This document shows, one piece after another, positions 25,340 through 33,319 of a stretch of 64,000 nucleotides of DNA. The notes under the pieces are model-generated. The model was not told where the DNA came from. It saw only the letters and a program-made list of their open reading frames with translations, and searched no databases. The position numbers and the translations under genes are program-made. The first letter of the stretch is position 1, and every line of letters starts with the position of its first letter. The DNA lies in the NCBI GenBank assembly GCA_964646515.1, contig CAZYES010000001.1, positions 13,723 through 77,722 of the forward strand. Direction: 5' to 3'. The stretch is from C7867-002 sp964646515. GTDB taxonomy: Bacteria; Patescibacteriota; Minisyncoccia; Phycocordibacterales; PALSA-1337.

Positions 25340-26125
25340 ATGAATAACATACCTGAAAATTTTTGGAAGTTAGCTCGAGTCCTGACTGTTGTTTTGATGG
25401 TACTTCTGGCTGTAGTGGCGATAAAAGAATTCAAAGCTATTGGTTACGTTGGTGCCAATCCAAATATGATGAATACGATTACGGTAGATGGCAGTGGAGA
25501 TGTCGTGGCAATGCCTGATCTTGCAACCTTTTCATTTACGGTGACTGAAAATTCCAAGACTGTAGCGGAGGCCCAAGCCAAGCAAGCAACCAAGGTTAAC
25601 GCTGCTCTGAAAGCTGTACGGGATAGTGGTGTGGCTGATAAAGACATAAAAACACAGTCTTACAGTATAAATCCGCATTATGAATACCAAAATAGTGTTT
25701 GTACAGCCTATAGTTGTCCTCCTTCAAAGTCTATTTTGACTGGGTACGATGTGAGTCAAAGTATTCTAGTTAAGGTGCGCGATCTTGAAAAAGCCGGAGC
25801 GTTGTTTACTTCAATAGGTTCGCTCGGCGTAGACAATGTTGGCGGTCTTGATTTCTCTGTTGATGGTCCAGACACCATAAAAGCTCAAGCTCGTAGGGAG
25901 GCGATCAAGGACGCGCAAGCCAAAGCCGATGAATTGGCAGAGCAACTAGGCGTACGTTTGGTCCGTATTACCAGTTTCTACGAATCCGGCAACCCCACTC
26001 CGATAGTCTATGGTATGGGCGGAGCAAAAGATGAAGTAGTTAGAGTGCAAACAGCCACGCCGGAAGTACCAACAGGAGAGCAAAAAGTGACGAGTAATGT
26101 GACGATTACTTACGAAATAAAATAG
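25340..26125 (+). CDS. Membrane-anchored SIMPL-domain (DUF541) protein
   Basis: 261 residues: one N-terminal membrane helix (about 11-28), then an extracytoplasmic SIMPL domain from about 48 (ITVDGSGDVVAMPDLATFSF) to the C-terminus. Repeated KAQARREAIKDAQAKADELAEQLG near 180-205 and VTYEIK at the end are typical. The family often localises to the envelope; its biochemical role is unclear. A TATAAT at 25285-25290 is a possible promoter. Confidence 0.85.
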   Translation: MNNIPENFWKLARVLTVVLMVLLAVVAIKEFKAIGYVGANPNMMNTITVDGSGDVVAMPDLATFSFTVTENSKTVAEAQAKQATKVNAALKAVRDSGVADKDIKTQSYSINPHYEYQNSVCTAYSCPPSKSILTGYDVSQSILVKVRDLEKAGALFTSIGSLGVDNVGGLDFSVDGPDTIKAQARREAIKDAQAKADELAEQLGVRLVRITSFYESGNPTPIVYGMGGAKDEVVRVQTATPEVPTGEQKVTSNVTITYEIK

Positions 26126-26238
26126 ATCTGGCTTTGAGATCACGGCCGATTTAATGTGAGCAGTAGTTGCCAATAAGGTGGTTGTTATTTTTGCGTAGAC
26201 TGTGTATATTTTGGGGTAGAGCTTTGAAATTTTGAATT

Positions 26239-26772
26239 ATGAAAACTATATATGTCTACTTTGGCAATGTTGCTACGCTTAGTCAGACACAAAGAGAGGT
26301 TCTTGATCAACTCCAACGTCACTTGGAATATAGTCTGAATAAAGGTTGTATCCCAGATAATACGTACTGTGAGTTAGTAATGGCCAATTCAGTACTTGTT
26401 AGTGGCGGTGGTTCTAATGGTCAATATCAATCTTGGCAAACCAATCATATTGTTTGTGACGGCCTGATTGTTGTGCCAGTGTGTCCGTGTGATATAAAGA
26501 CGGTGATCGAAGCCGAGGTCGCTGTTTCTGGGATCACTCCTCCTGATGCCGTAGTCGATGATTACGGTCGCTTCAAGAGGCCGATACCTGTAGTAGATTT
26601 CTGTTTTGGCAGAAAGGCCAATGCGATGATCGAAATCCATGCCAATAGGGATTTCCATTTACAGTGCAAGGCTAGTTCGTTTGAACTTGTACCTGAGGCA
26701 AATGTTGAAAAATTGGCAGAAGAAGTTGCCCAAAAGTATCGCAGGTTTGCTGACTTCTTCTGTGCTTGCTGA
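26239..26772 (+). CDS. Conserved-looking hypothetical protein, Cys-rich, unknown
   Basis: 177 residues, no signal peptide or membrane segment. It starts MKTIYVYFGNVATLSQTQ, has a Ser/Gly run near 53-60 (VSGGGSNGQYQSW) and a hydrophobic strand followed by a CPC motif (VVPVCPCDIKTVIEAE). It ends in ADFFCAC. Codon use and composition resemble its neighbours. An intrinsic terminator follows. I recognise no family; the paired CxC motifs could bind metal, which is speculation. Confidence 0.6.
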   Translation: MKTIYVYFGNVATLSQTQREVLDQLQRHLEYSLNKGCIPDNTYCELVMANSVLVSGGGSNGQYQSWQTNHIVCDGLIVVPVCPCDIKTVIEAEVAVSGITPPDAVVDDYGRFKRPIPVVDFCFGRKANAMIEIHANRDFHLQCKASSFELVPEANVEKLAEEVAQKYRRFADFFCAC

Positions 26773-26791
26773 TATAGGCACCTGTCTCCTG

Positions 26792-26820
26792 AGCGCGTTT
26801 GTGATAACGCGCTTTTTGTT
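26792..26820 (+). terminator. Intrinsic terminator
   Basis: Perfect 8-bp stem AGCGCGTT/AACGCGCT, 6-nt loop, then TTTTGTTTG. Confidence 0.85.
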
Positions 26821-26909
26821 TGATACTCTGGATGTGGCTGTCTGGGTGGTGTCTGATTGGTTCCGGATACATTTTGTATTCATTAACAAATCTAACCCAA
26901 CACATCTCC

Positions 26910-26938
26910 TTGACTTTGTAGTTAAGGGGGTGTATATT
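26910..26938 (+). promoter_or_regulatory. Promoter of secE-nusG-rplK
   Basis: TTGACT, 17 nt, TATATT: a good sigma-70-type promoter about 50 nt before the secE ATG. Confidence 0.65.
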
Positions 26939-26952
26939 TCTCCACAAGTTAT

Positions 26953-26970
26953 CCCCAGCAGGGGTTTTTT
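26953..26970 (+). promoter_or_regulatory. Short GC hairpin plus T6 in the secE leader
   Basis: CCCC-agca-GGGG followed by TTTTTT, located 17 nt before the secE start. It resembles a minimal terminator, so it could act as an attenuator or pause site. Confidence 0.35.
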
Positions 26971-26987
26971 AATAAAATAGAAATATC

Positions 26988-27164
26988 ATGAAAATCATCG
27001 AGTATATCAAAGAGACAAGATCGGAAATGAGCCATGTTAATTGGCCGACTAGACAACAGACTATCAGATTTACTGCTCTTGTTATTATTGTCTCATTGGC
27101 AGTGGCGGCTTTGCTTGGGGTCTCGGATTTTGTGTTCTCAAAGCTACTCACATTACTATTCTAA
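26988..27164 (+). CDS. secE: Preprotein translocase subunit SecE
   Basis: 58 residues, a normal size for bacterial single-helix SecE. The amphipathic part MKIIEYIKETRSEMSHVNWPTRQQT carries the family WPTRQQT motif. One membrane helix follows (about 29-50). It completes the SecYEG core and lies before nusG, the classic order. Confidence 0.92.
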   Translation: MKIIEYIKETRSEMSHVNWPTRQQTIRFTALVIIVSLAVAALLGVSDFVFSKLLTLLF

Positions 27165-27196
27165 TTAAAAATACAAGCTTACGTTTTGAGTCTTTG

Positions 27197-27202
27197 TATA
27201 CT
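27197..27202 (+). promoter_or_regulatory. Possible internal -10 for nusG
   Basis: TATACT ends 10 nt before the nusG ATG at 27213, similar spacing to pgk. Confidence 0.35.
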
Positions 27203-27212
27203 TATCTTATAT

Positions 27213-27758
27213 ATGACCAAACAACATACAACAGGCGAGCGGAATTGGTACGCGATACACACATACGCGGGTTATGAGAATGCTGTTGCCCGTAATCTCA
27301 AACAACGTATCGAGTCTTTGGGTATGGAGGACAAGATTTTTAATGTAATCGTGCCGACTGAAAAAAAATTCAAGATCAAAAATGGCAAACGAGTAGAGGA
27401 AGAAGAGAAAATCTATCCCGGTTATGTCTTGGTAGAAATGATTGTTACCGATGATTCTTGGTATATAGTACGCAATACTCCAAGGGTTACAGGTTTTGTC
27501 GGTGCCGGTATATCGCCAGTACCACTTGATGATCGTGAGGTGGCTACCTTATTTGATCGTATGCAAAAAGGTAATACAGAACATTCTATTGATCTTATCC
27601 AAGGAGACTTGGTCAAAGTTGCCGATGGCCCATTTAAGGATTTTGAAGGCAAAGTCGCTGAAGTTGATACGCAGAGAGGCAAGATCAAAGTTCTAGTATC
27701 GATGTTCGGCAGAGAAACACCCGTGGAGCTCGACTTCTTGCAAGTTAAAAAAGTTTAA
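27213..27758 (+). CDS. nusG: Transcription termination/antitermination protein NusG
   Basis: 181 residues from the ATG at 27213. The NGN domain starts NWYAIHTYAGYENAVARNLKQ and includes PGYVLVEM and the VRNTPRVTGFVG segment. The C-terminal KOW domain (GDLVKVADGPFKDFEGKVAEVD) binds S10 or Rho in model systems. It couples RNA polymerase to ribosomes. Upstream in-frame residues from 27186 do not fit the family. Confidence 0.96.
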   Translation: MTKQHTTGERNWYAIHTYAGYENAVARNLKQRIESLGMEDKIFNVIVPTEKKFKIKNGKRVEEEEKIYPGYVLVEMIVTDDSWYIVRNTPRVTGFVGAGISPVPLDDREVATLFDRMQKGNTEHSIDLIQGDLVKVADGPFKDFEGKVAEVDTQRGKIKVLVSMFGRETPVELDFLQVKKV

Positions 27759-27764
27759 TATAAT
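27738..27764 (+). promoter_or_regulatory. Possible internal promoter for rplK
   Basis: TTGCAA, 15 nt, TATAAT, ending 11 nt before the rplK ATG. It would give a 4-5 nt leader. Confidence 0.35.
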
Positions 27765-27775
27765 ATCCACTTACT

Positions 27776-28198
27776 ATGGCAAAAAAAATTATCAAGAAAG
27801 TAAAGGTTATTGCTCCAGCAGGGAAAGCTACCCCAGCCCCACCATTGGGGCCAACGCTTGGTCAAGCGGGTGTCAACATAGGTGACTTTACCAAGAAGTT
27901 TAATGATGCTACCAAAACAATGGTTGGTGACATGATACCTGTGCTCATCACTGTATATGAGGACCGTACATATAGTTTTGTTTTGAAGACTCCTCCTGCT
28001 TCAGCCCTTATTTTAAAGGCGCTAAAACAAGAAAAAGGCTCAGGTAAACCGAATACCAAGAAGATTGGCTCAATTACCAAGGCACAACTCAAGGATATTG
28101 CTGAGAAAAAGATGCAAGATCTGAACGCAAATACAGTAGAGATGGCGATGAAAATAGTGTCGGGATCTGCCAAATCCATGGGGGTAGAGATAAAATAG
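27776..28198 (+). CDS. rplK: 50S ribosomal protein uL11
   Basis: 140 residues. KVIAPAGKATPAPPLGPTLGQAGVNI and the C-terminal rRNA-binding domain are standard. In most bacteria rplA (uL1) follows; here a convergent DHFR-family gene does, and no rplA is seen in the window. Confidence 0.97.
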   Translation: MAKKIIKKVKVIAPAGKATPAPPLGPTLGQAGVNIGDFTKKFNDATKTMVGDMIPVLITVYEDRTYSFVLKTPPASALILKALKQEKGSGKPNTKKIGSITKAQLKDIAEKKMQDLNANTVEMAMKIVSGSAKSMGVEIK

Positions 28199-28220
28199 AG
28201 TGGATTTTTACTATTCTTTT

Positions 28221-28730
28221 TTAGTGATTTATAGCAACTTCATACTCCAATAGAATTGTTCCACTTTCTGTTTTTTGCAGGTTGATTAATTTCAGCTTAA
28301 AATCCATCTCTTTCTGAAATAATTTTATTCCGCTTCCGAAAATAACTGGCTCGATTGTCAGGTACATTTTCTTTACCAGTCCAGACTCCATAAACATCGT
28401 ATAGATCTGTGAACCACCACAGATAGCGATTTCTTTGTAACCACGCGCTTCAAGATCTTTGATAAGGTCAATGGGTGATTTGGCGGTGATTTCGACACCG
28501 GCCGGTAGATCATGTAGAGGCGTTGGTGAATATACTATATTTAGTCGATCTTTCAGGGGTTTATTGAGAGTGAGCCAAGTATTCTGGCCCATGACGACAA
28601 CGCCCGCGCGTTTAGTTATTTCCACAAATCTTTTCTTGTCTTCTTTACTTGTCCACGTGGCGGTATGGGTAGAGTTTTTGCCAATATATCCGTCTGCGGT
28701 TAAGGCGGCGGTTATGAAACAAGTGATCAT
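28221..28730 (-). CDS. Dihydrofolate-reductase-family protein
   Basis: 169 residues. It matches DHFR landmarks: Gly-Tyr-Ile-Gly near 14-17, then Trp26 and Asp31 at the spacing of E. coli Trp22 and Asp27, MGQNTW (compare MGRxTW) and ICGGSQIY (compare IGGxxVY). It most probably regenerates tetrahydrofolate from the dihydrofolate made by thymidylate synthase. RibD-C-type reductases share the fold, so folA is not asserted. It is last of a three-gene minus-strand unit with the TS-family and Dcd-family genes. Confidence 0.85.
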   Translation of the reverse strand: MITCFITAALTADGYIGKNSTHTATWTSKEDKKRFVEITKRAGVVVMGQNTWLTLNKPLKDRLNIVYSPTPLHDLPAGVEITAKSPIDLIKDLEARGYKEIAICGGSQIYTMFMESGLVKKMYLTIEPVIFGSGIKLFQKEMDFKLKLINLQKTESGTILLEYEVAINH

Positions 28731-28734
28731 GTAA

Positions 28735-29364
28735 TTATATTTTATGTCTTTCTTTTAGTGTTTTTATATCTCCTTTGTTGATTAGATCAATTTCGTCCTG
28801 CTCCTCCATCATTATGCCTTCGATAATGTCTTTTTTGTGATACTTGCTTGGTTTTGGTTTTACTTCGTTTTTTAATTCCTCGAATACTACTTGGCAAAGG
28901 CGCTCGCCGGGGAAGAGGCGAACAGCCTGAGAGCGAGTGTTGTTTCTTATGGGAAGTACCAATTGACCATCGTAGCCCGCATCAATAATGCCCGTTAGAT
29001 CTAGCGATAGACCTTTTCTATTGGTTGATGAGCGGGGATACAGGACGCCCATAATATCGTTCGGCATCTTTATCGATTCAAGTGTCGAGACTAATATATA
29101 TTCACTGGGTAAAAGGTCAAAATATTGGCCCTGTTCCAGTTCCACGACGTCGAAATATTCATGATTACGTTTGTCAAAATGTGTTATATCGAGCGATTCG
29201 CGTCCGCGTGGGGTCATATGCCACATTTTTGGCAACATGAACGTGTAGCCCAAACGGAGGTCTACAGAGTGTTCTTGTAATTGGAATTGGTCGAGATTGG
29301 GCTTGAAAATGAGGTTGCCAGATTCCACGAGTTTCGTTATTTGTTTTTTAGTAATTATTGACAT
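28735..29364 (-). CDS. dCTP deaminase/dUTPase-family nucleotidohydrolase, substrate uncertain
   Basis: 209 residues of the trimeric Dcd/dUTPase fold: EHSVDLRLGYTFML near 31-44, RSS at 111-113 and IDAGYDGQL at 127-135. The catalytic Glu of Dcd (E. coli Glu138, in VLEFYN) aligns with Pro138 in VLPIRN. The local sequence GIIDAGYDGQL looks more like dUTPase (GLIDSDYQGQL), with the dUTPase-type Asp128. The C-terminal Gly-rich dUTPase motif is absent. So it may be a diphosphohydrolase (dUTPase or dCTPase) rather than a deaminase. It is located 4 bp before the DHFR-family gene and 46 bp after the TS-family gene. Confidence 0.78.
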   Translation of the reverse strand: MSIITKKQITKLVESGNLIFKPNLDQFQLQEHSVDLRLGYTFMLPKMWHMTPRGRESLDITHFDKRNHEYFDVVELEQGQYFDLLPSEYILVSTLESIKMPNDIMGVLYPRSSTNRKGLSLDLTGIIDAGYDGQLVLPIRNNTRSQAVRLFPGERLCQVVFEELKNEVKPKPSKYHKKDIIEGIMMEEQDEIDLINKGDIKTLKERHKI

Positions 29365-29410
29365 GACGGAGATATGAGATTGAAATTGGGAATAAAGACA
29401 AAATTTTTAA

Positions 29411-30247
29411 TCAAAGTATTAATTTCAGGCCCTTTATTGGTTCCATAGGATTATACTGCTTTGAAAGGTTTTCTACTATCTCGTCCAAAAGTTTTGGGTC
29501 TTTCTCTTCTGCTCTGTCAAATGAGTCCTGTGGAAGTCTCAGTTCGATCATCGGGTGATCGTTGGTCCTTTGGATCAATTCTTGGGCACCTTCATAATGT
29601 GAGTCATAAATGTGCGCATTGGAGATTGAATGAGAGTAAATACCTGTTTTAACCCCAAGTTTTTGTGCTAGCATACATTGGAGTAGCGCAAAACCTGATA
29701 CATCCGCTGAGAAACCAAGCATTACGTCGTTGGAGCGAACGATATTATGCAGATGTAGACGTCCGGCGACAATATTAACTGTAAATGTGTAGGGACAAGG
29801 TACATTTTTCTTTTTTATCAAAGAAAGACCGTCTTGGGCTGGATCCCAAGTGACAACCACGGCTTGTCTGGAGCTCGATTCTTTTTCTAACAATTTAACG
29901 AGCAGGCCCAGTTGGTCACGTCCGAAATGCTTCCTCCATCGGTATCCGTAGGCGACGGTAACGACGTCTCCTGGATTGGTAAAGTCATCCCAAATGTGTG
30001 TATAGTTGCGTAGAAAATCTTCCGGCTTCCTGGACCCGGAAATGAACCAGATCTGTTCGGCGACGAACATCTTGATAGGTGATTTTCGCAAAGTGAGTAT
30101 GGGGAAACCATCTTTCTCTATATCTAGTTGGAAATGCACGCCGACCTTGACTCTGGTTTCATGCCCCGTACGTTCGCTAAATTCAACCATGCCATTTTTC
30201 ATAATATCATGTACGATGTTTTGGTATATTTGGTCGAACTTGGTCAT
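29411..30247 (-). CDS. Thymidylate-synthase-family enzyme with the Asn-to-Asp specificity change
   Basis: 278 residues aligning along all of ThyA. Kept: Glu64 (EQIWF), Trp86, Tyr100, Arg127 (SRQ), the nucleophile Cys151, Arg171-Ser-Asn-Asp174, His212 and Tyr214. Differences: the residue after the Cys is Pro152 instead of His. The Asn that contacts uracil O4/N3 (E. coli Asn177, in PFNIASY) is Asp182 (SADVSGF). In dCMP hydroxymethylases this position is Asp, and the engineered Asn-to-Asp change in L. casei TS shifts it to dCMP. So dCMP may be the substrate, with methylene-THF as donor. Head of a minus-strand unit, divergent from a dCMP-deaminase-like gene. Confidence 0.85.
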   Translation of the reverse strand: MTKFDQIYQNIVHDIMKNGMVEFSERTGHETRVKVGVHFQLDIEKDGFPILTLRKSPIKMFVAEQIWFISGSRKPEDFLRNYTHIWDDFTNPGDVVTVAYGYRWRKHFGRDQLGLLVKLLEKESSSRQAVVVTWDPAQDGLSLIKKKNVPCPYTFTVNIVAGRLHLHNIVRSNDVMLGFSADVSGFALLQCMLAQKLGVKTGIYSHSISNAHIYDSHYEGAQELIQRTNDHPMIELRLPQDSFDRAEEKDPKLLDEIVENLSKQYNPMEPIKGLKLIL

Positions 30248-30256
30248 GAGAATATC

Positions 30257-30262
30257 ATTGTA
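30257..30262 (-). promoter_or_regulatory. -10 box of the TS-family operon
   Basis: On the minus strand TACAAT ends 9 nt before the start codon at 30247, the same distance as in tpiA. Confidence 0.45.
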
Positions 30263-30290
30263 TATAATTACCGAGAGATTAACAATCTCG

Positions 30291-30296
30291 TATTCT
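30291..30296 (+). promoter_or_regulatory. -10 box of the dCMP-deaminase-like gene (leaderless)
   Basis: TATTCT ends 7 nt before the ATG at 30304. Together with 30257-30262 it makes a compact divergent promoter pair between the two gene groups. Confidence 0.4.
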
Positions 30297-30303
30297 AAAA
30301 ATA

Positions 30304-30810
30304 ATGTCGCAAATTATTGAAAGTAGTGTCATGCAATATCCATATCTCCCAATAGGGAGGGCAATACAATATGTGCCAGCTAGCAATCGATTCATGGTTG
30401 AAGCCACACGGCTCCGAAATGAATGTTCGACTGATATCCACCATCCAACTGGCGCTGTTGTTGTTAAAGATGGCAAGATTATTGGTCGGGGAGCGAATCA
30501 ATCGTCAATTAAGAGTAAAAAGTTGTTGGCCTTCCATAGGGATAAGTTTTGCATGAGGCGTTTTTTGAAGGTTTCTTCTGGTCATAAGTATTGGCTATGT
30601 CCTGGATGCGCATCATCCAAGCATCATGCCGAAGCGAGGGCAGTCAGAGATGCTCTAAAAACAAATAAATTATTAGTTGCCGGTGCCGACTTATATCTCT
30701 GTGGCCACTGGTGGTGCTGTAAGCCGTGTTGGGATGTTATGATAGGGGCGGGTATCAGAAATGTTTATTTGATTAATGATGCCAAGATGATGTTTGAGTT
30801 GAAAAGATGA
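30304..30810 (+). CDS. dCMP/cytidine-deaminase-family zinc protein
   Basis: 168 residues. The deaminase signature is HAE (108-110), then CKPC at 139-142 inside YLCGHWWCCKPCWDVMIGAGI, giving one His and two Cys zinc ligands and the proton-shuttle Glu110. The hexapeptide-like start TGAVVVKDGKIIGRGAN is typical of dCMP deaminases. A further CPGC pair (99-102) precedes the HAE. Its likely reaction is dCMP (or a 5-substituted dCMP) to the corresponding uridylate. Located directly before tmk and divergent from the TS-family gene, which supports a joint pathway. Confidence 0.82.
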   Translation: MSQIIESSVMQYPYLPIGRAIQYVPASNRFMVEATRLRNECSTDIHHPTGAVVVKDGKIIGRGANQSSIKSKKLLAFHRDKFCMRRFLKVSSGHKYWLCPGCASSKHHAEARAVRDALKTNKLLVAGADLYLCGHWWCCKPCWDVMIGAGIRNVYLINDAKMMFELKR

Positions 30811-30860
30811 TTGGCGATTCGAAACATCGTTAGCGGACCGAGTAACCGTTAGTAAAAATC

Positions 30861-31514
30861 ATGAGTCGCGGGATAAAAAACAAAACAAAGTTTATTGCCA
30901 TAGAAGGGGGAGAGGGCTCTGGAAAGTCCTCTCTTCTTATTGCGCTCAAAGAAGTTTTGGGAAACTCGATTGTCTTGACTCGAGAACCTGGGGGTTCGCC
31001 ATATGCGGAAGCCATACGTATGGCTACGCTCAAGAATCCTCTGGCCAAAACCGCGCCAGCTGAGACGACACTTTGTCTCATGTTTGCGGCTCGATTTGAT
31101 AATACAGTTAATATGATAGTACCAGCTTTAAAGTCTGGATTGCCTGTAATAGCTGACCGTTTTGACGCTTCCTCTTATGCTTATAATGTTATAGCGCAAT
31201 CGGACGGCGCGCTTGAAGATGTTTTTTGGAATTTACGAGAGAGATTGGCATCCGTTCCAGATCTTTATGTTTTTGTTGATGTTGATCCGGAGGAAGGTAT
31301 TCGTCGAGCATATTCACGCAACCAGTCATTGCTCAAAGATCAGCAGTATGACCACTTCGATGATCGCGAGATAATATTTCACAAAAAAGTTAGAAGTGGA
31401 TATGTAAAATTTCTCAAAAAAGTACCACATGTGATTATCGATGCCAATCGTCCTTTTGATATGGTAAAGAGGGATTTTATCTTGGAAATCAAAAAACAGT
31501 TGAAGATGTCCTGA
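30861..31514 (+). CDS. tmk: Thymidylate kinase
   Basis: 217 residues. P-loop EGGEGSGKSS (15-24), TREPGGSPYAEAIR and the DR motif ADRFDASSYAYN (usual DRYxxSxxAYQ) identify dTMP kinase. It phosphorylates dTMP to dTDP. Follows the dCMP-deaminase-like gene by 50 bp, and GlyA comes next, so dTMP synthesis and methylene-THF supply are clustered. Confidence 0.9.
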   Translation: MSRGIKNKTKFIAIEGGEGSGKSSLLIALKEVLGNSIVLTREPGGSPYAEAIRMATLKNPLAKTAPAETTLCLMFAARFDNTVNMIVPALKSGLPVIADRFDASSYAYNVIAQSDGALEDVFWNLRERLASVPDLYVFVDVDPEEGIRRAYSRNQSLLKDQQYDHFDDREIIFHKKVRSGYVKFLKKVPHVIIDANRPFDMVKRDFILEIKKQLKMS

Positions 31515-31569
31515 TTTCCATTAGGAAATGTTTGACTTCCATAGTCATGGTAGATCTTTACTCTTTTTG

Positions 31570-31578
31570 TGTTAGGAT
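31570..31578 (+). promoter_or_regulatory. Extended -10 promoter of glyA (leaderless)
   Basis: TGTTAGGAT ends 6 nt before the ATG at 31585. Confidence 0.45.
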
Positions 31579-31584
31579 TTACTT

Positions 31585-32802
31585 ATGAAAGATACACAAT
31601 TAAAAAGACTTATAGATGCGGAGAAAAAGCGTCAGAAAAAAGTAGTCAATTTGATAGCTTCTGAAAATTACGTATCTAAAGATGTTTTGAGTGCACTTGG
31701 TTCGGAATTGACCAACAAATATGCCGAAGGATATTCTGGCAAAAGATACTATGGTGGCAATGAGATCGTTGACAAGATCGAGGATTTATGTAAAGACAGG
31801 GCATTGGAATTGTTTGGTTTGGACAAAAATGAATGGCATGTCAATGTCCAGCCATTGTCTGGATCACCAGCCAATCTTGCCGTCTATACAGCTTTGATAC
31901 CACAGGGAGGAAAGATTATGGGGATGTCATTGGATCATGGTGGTCATCTCACTCATGGTCACAAAGTTTCCGCCACTGGCAAGTTTTGGGTACAAGTTCC
32001 TTACGGATTGGATAGGACTACAGAAGTTTTGAACTATGATCAACTTCGTGATAAGGCAATGTTTGAAAGACCGGCTATTATCGTTGCTGGTTATACTGCA
32101 TATCCTAGAATTATTGACTGGGCCAGGATGAGAGAAATAGTTGATGTTGCAAACAATATAGGTACCAAGTCCAATAGCCCACTTCTAATGGTAGACATGT
32201 CTCACATTGCTGGGTTGGTCGCTGGTAATGTATATCCCTCGCCTTTTCCTTATGCTGATATTGTTACCACTACGACCCACAAAACACTTCGTGGTCCGCG
32301 TGCGGCATTGATTTTTGTGAAAAAAGACGCGCGTGAGCTTGACAAGAAAATCGATAAAGCAGTTTTTCCTGGTTTACAGGGTGGACCACATATCAACCAA
32401 ATAGCCGGAGTTGCGGTGGCGTTGAGGGAAGCCAAGATGCCCTCATTCAAGAGGTATGCTTCGCAAGTAGTGAAGAATGCCGCAATCTTATCTGAAGAAC
32501 TGCGCACTCGTGGCTGGCGTCTGATTTCTGGTGGAACAGATTCACACCTAGTTTTGGTTGATACTTGGAACGATGGAAAGAAAAATGATCATGGCTCAGG
32601 CGGTGTCTCTGGTAAAGAAGCTAGCGATAGATTGGAAAGAGAGGGGATTATTGTTAATAAGAACGCTATACCATTCGATTCGAGACCGCCAGCTGATCCT
32701 TCGGGAATAAGATTGGGTACGGCAGCCGAGACAACTAGGGGGAAAAAAGAGAAAGATTTCAAAAAAATCGCAGAGAGAATCGATAAGATTTTGAAAAAAT
32801 AA
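31585..32802 (+). CDS. glyA: Serine hydroxymethyltransferase
   Basis: PLP enzyme making glycine and 5,10-methylene-tetrahydrofolate from serine. 405 residues. NLIASENYVSKDVL, YAEGYSGKRYYGG, the PLP-lysine segment TTTTHKTLRGPR (Lys233) and the C-terminal GIRLGTAAETTRG are standard. It provides the one-carbon donor for the TS-family enzyme upstream and substrate for FolD. Confidence 0.97.
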   Translation: MKDTQLKRLIDAEKKRQKKVVNLIASENYVSKDVLSALGSELTNKYAEGYSGKRYYGGNEIVDKIEDLCKDRALELFGLDKNEWHVNVQPLSGSPANLAVYTALIPQGGKIMGMSLDHGGHLTHGHKVSATGKFWVQVPYGLDRTTEVLNYDQLRDKAMFERPAIIVAGYTAYPRIIDWARMREIVDVANNIGTKSNSPLLMVDMSHIAGLVAGNVYPSPFPYADIVTTTTHKTLRGPRAALIFVKKDARELDKKIDKAVFPGLQGGPHINQIAGVAVALREAKMPSFKRYASQVVKNAAILSEELRTRGWRLISGGTDSHLVLVDTWNDGKKNDHGSGGVSGKEASDRLEREGIIVNKNAIPFDSRPPADPSGIRLGTAAETTRGKKEKDFKKIAERIDKILKK

Positions 32803-33286
32803 AAAGTGCGGAAAGGTCAGAGCCTGAGCTCTAACTATCCCGCACAATGTAGTCTATATCTCCAGGTGAGCCGAAACGAGTGGCTTTTGTAACGTTAGCC
32901 GGCAGTACTCTCGGAATCGAGTCAGGGTGGAAAAAAGGAAGGATGCCGTAGAATTGCCATGTGGACCTATGGCGTAGACGCAAATGAACGATGGAGGAAC
33001 CGATCTTTCTCTACGGAGAGGAGTCACTACATACTCGCTCTAGACTCTTCTTACTTTTGCATTTTCAAGCATCAAGTAGAAAAGAGACGACATGATTGGG
33101 ACTGGAGCCACATTACCTCAATGTGTAGTCCTTTGACCTTCTTTTATCATGTTGAAGTGCGTCATCTGTTGTTTAGCGTGATCTATTTTGAGCTTTTTGT
33201 CAAGGGTTTTAATTTGCTACGTTGGTAAAATCGTGTTACTGTGAGAGGAGACTGATACAACCACATCGAATTAGAAAGGATATTGT
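32803..33286 (+). other. Gene-poor stretch with inverted repeats after glyA
   Basis: About 480 bp with no convincing gene. Directly after the glyA stop, GTGCGG (32806-32811) pairs with CCGCAC (32840-32845) around an inner AGAGC/GCTCT helix; it lacks a T run. Further on GCCAT/ATGGC flanks 32955-32972. An open frame at 32959-33228 has unlikely composition. It may be a structured 3' UTR. Confidence 0.35.
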
Positions 33287-33319
33287 ATTAAATGGATTTA
33301 TACGAAGGCTTGCGCCTTC

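Noticed and set aside
32959..33228. Open frame of 89 codons after glyA
   Set aside because: Trp/His/Arg-rich composition unlike neighbours, no promoter, overlaps inverted repeats.
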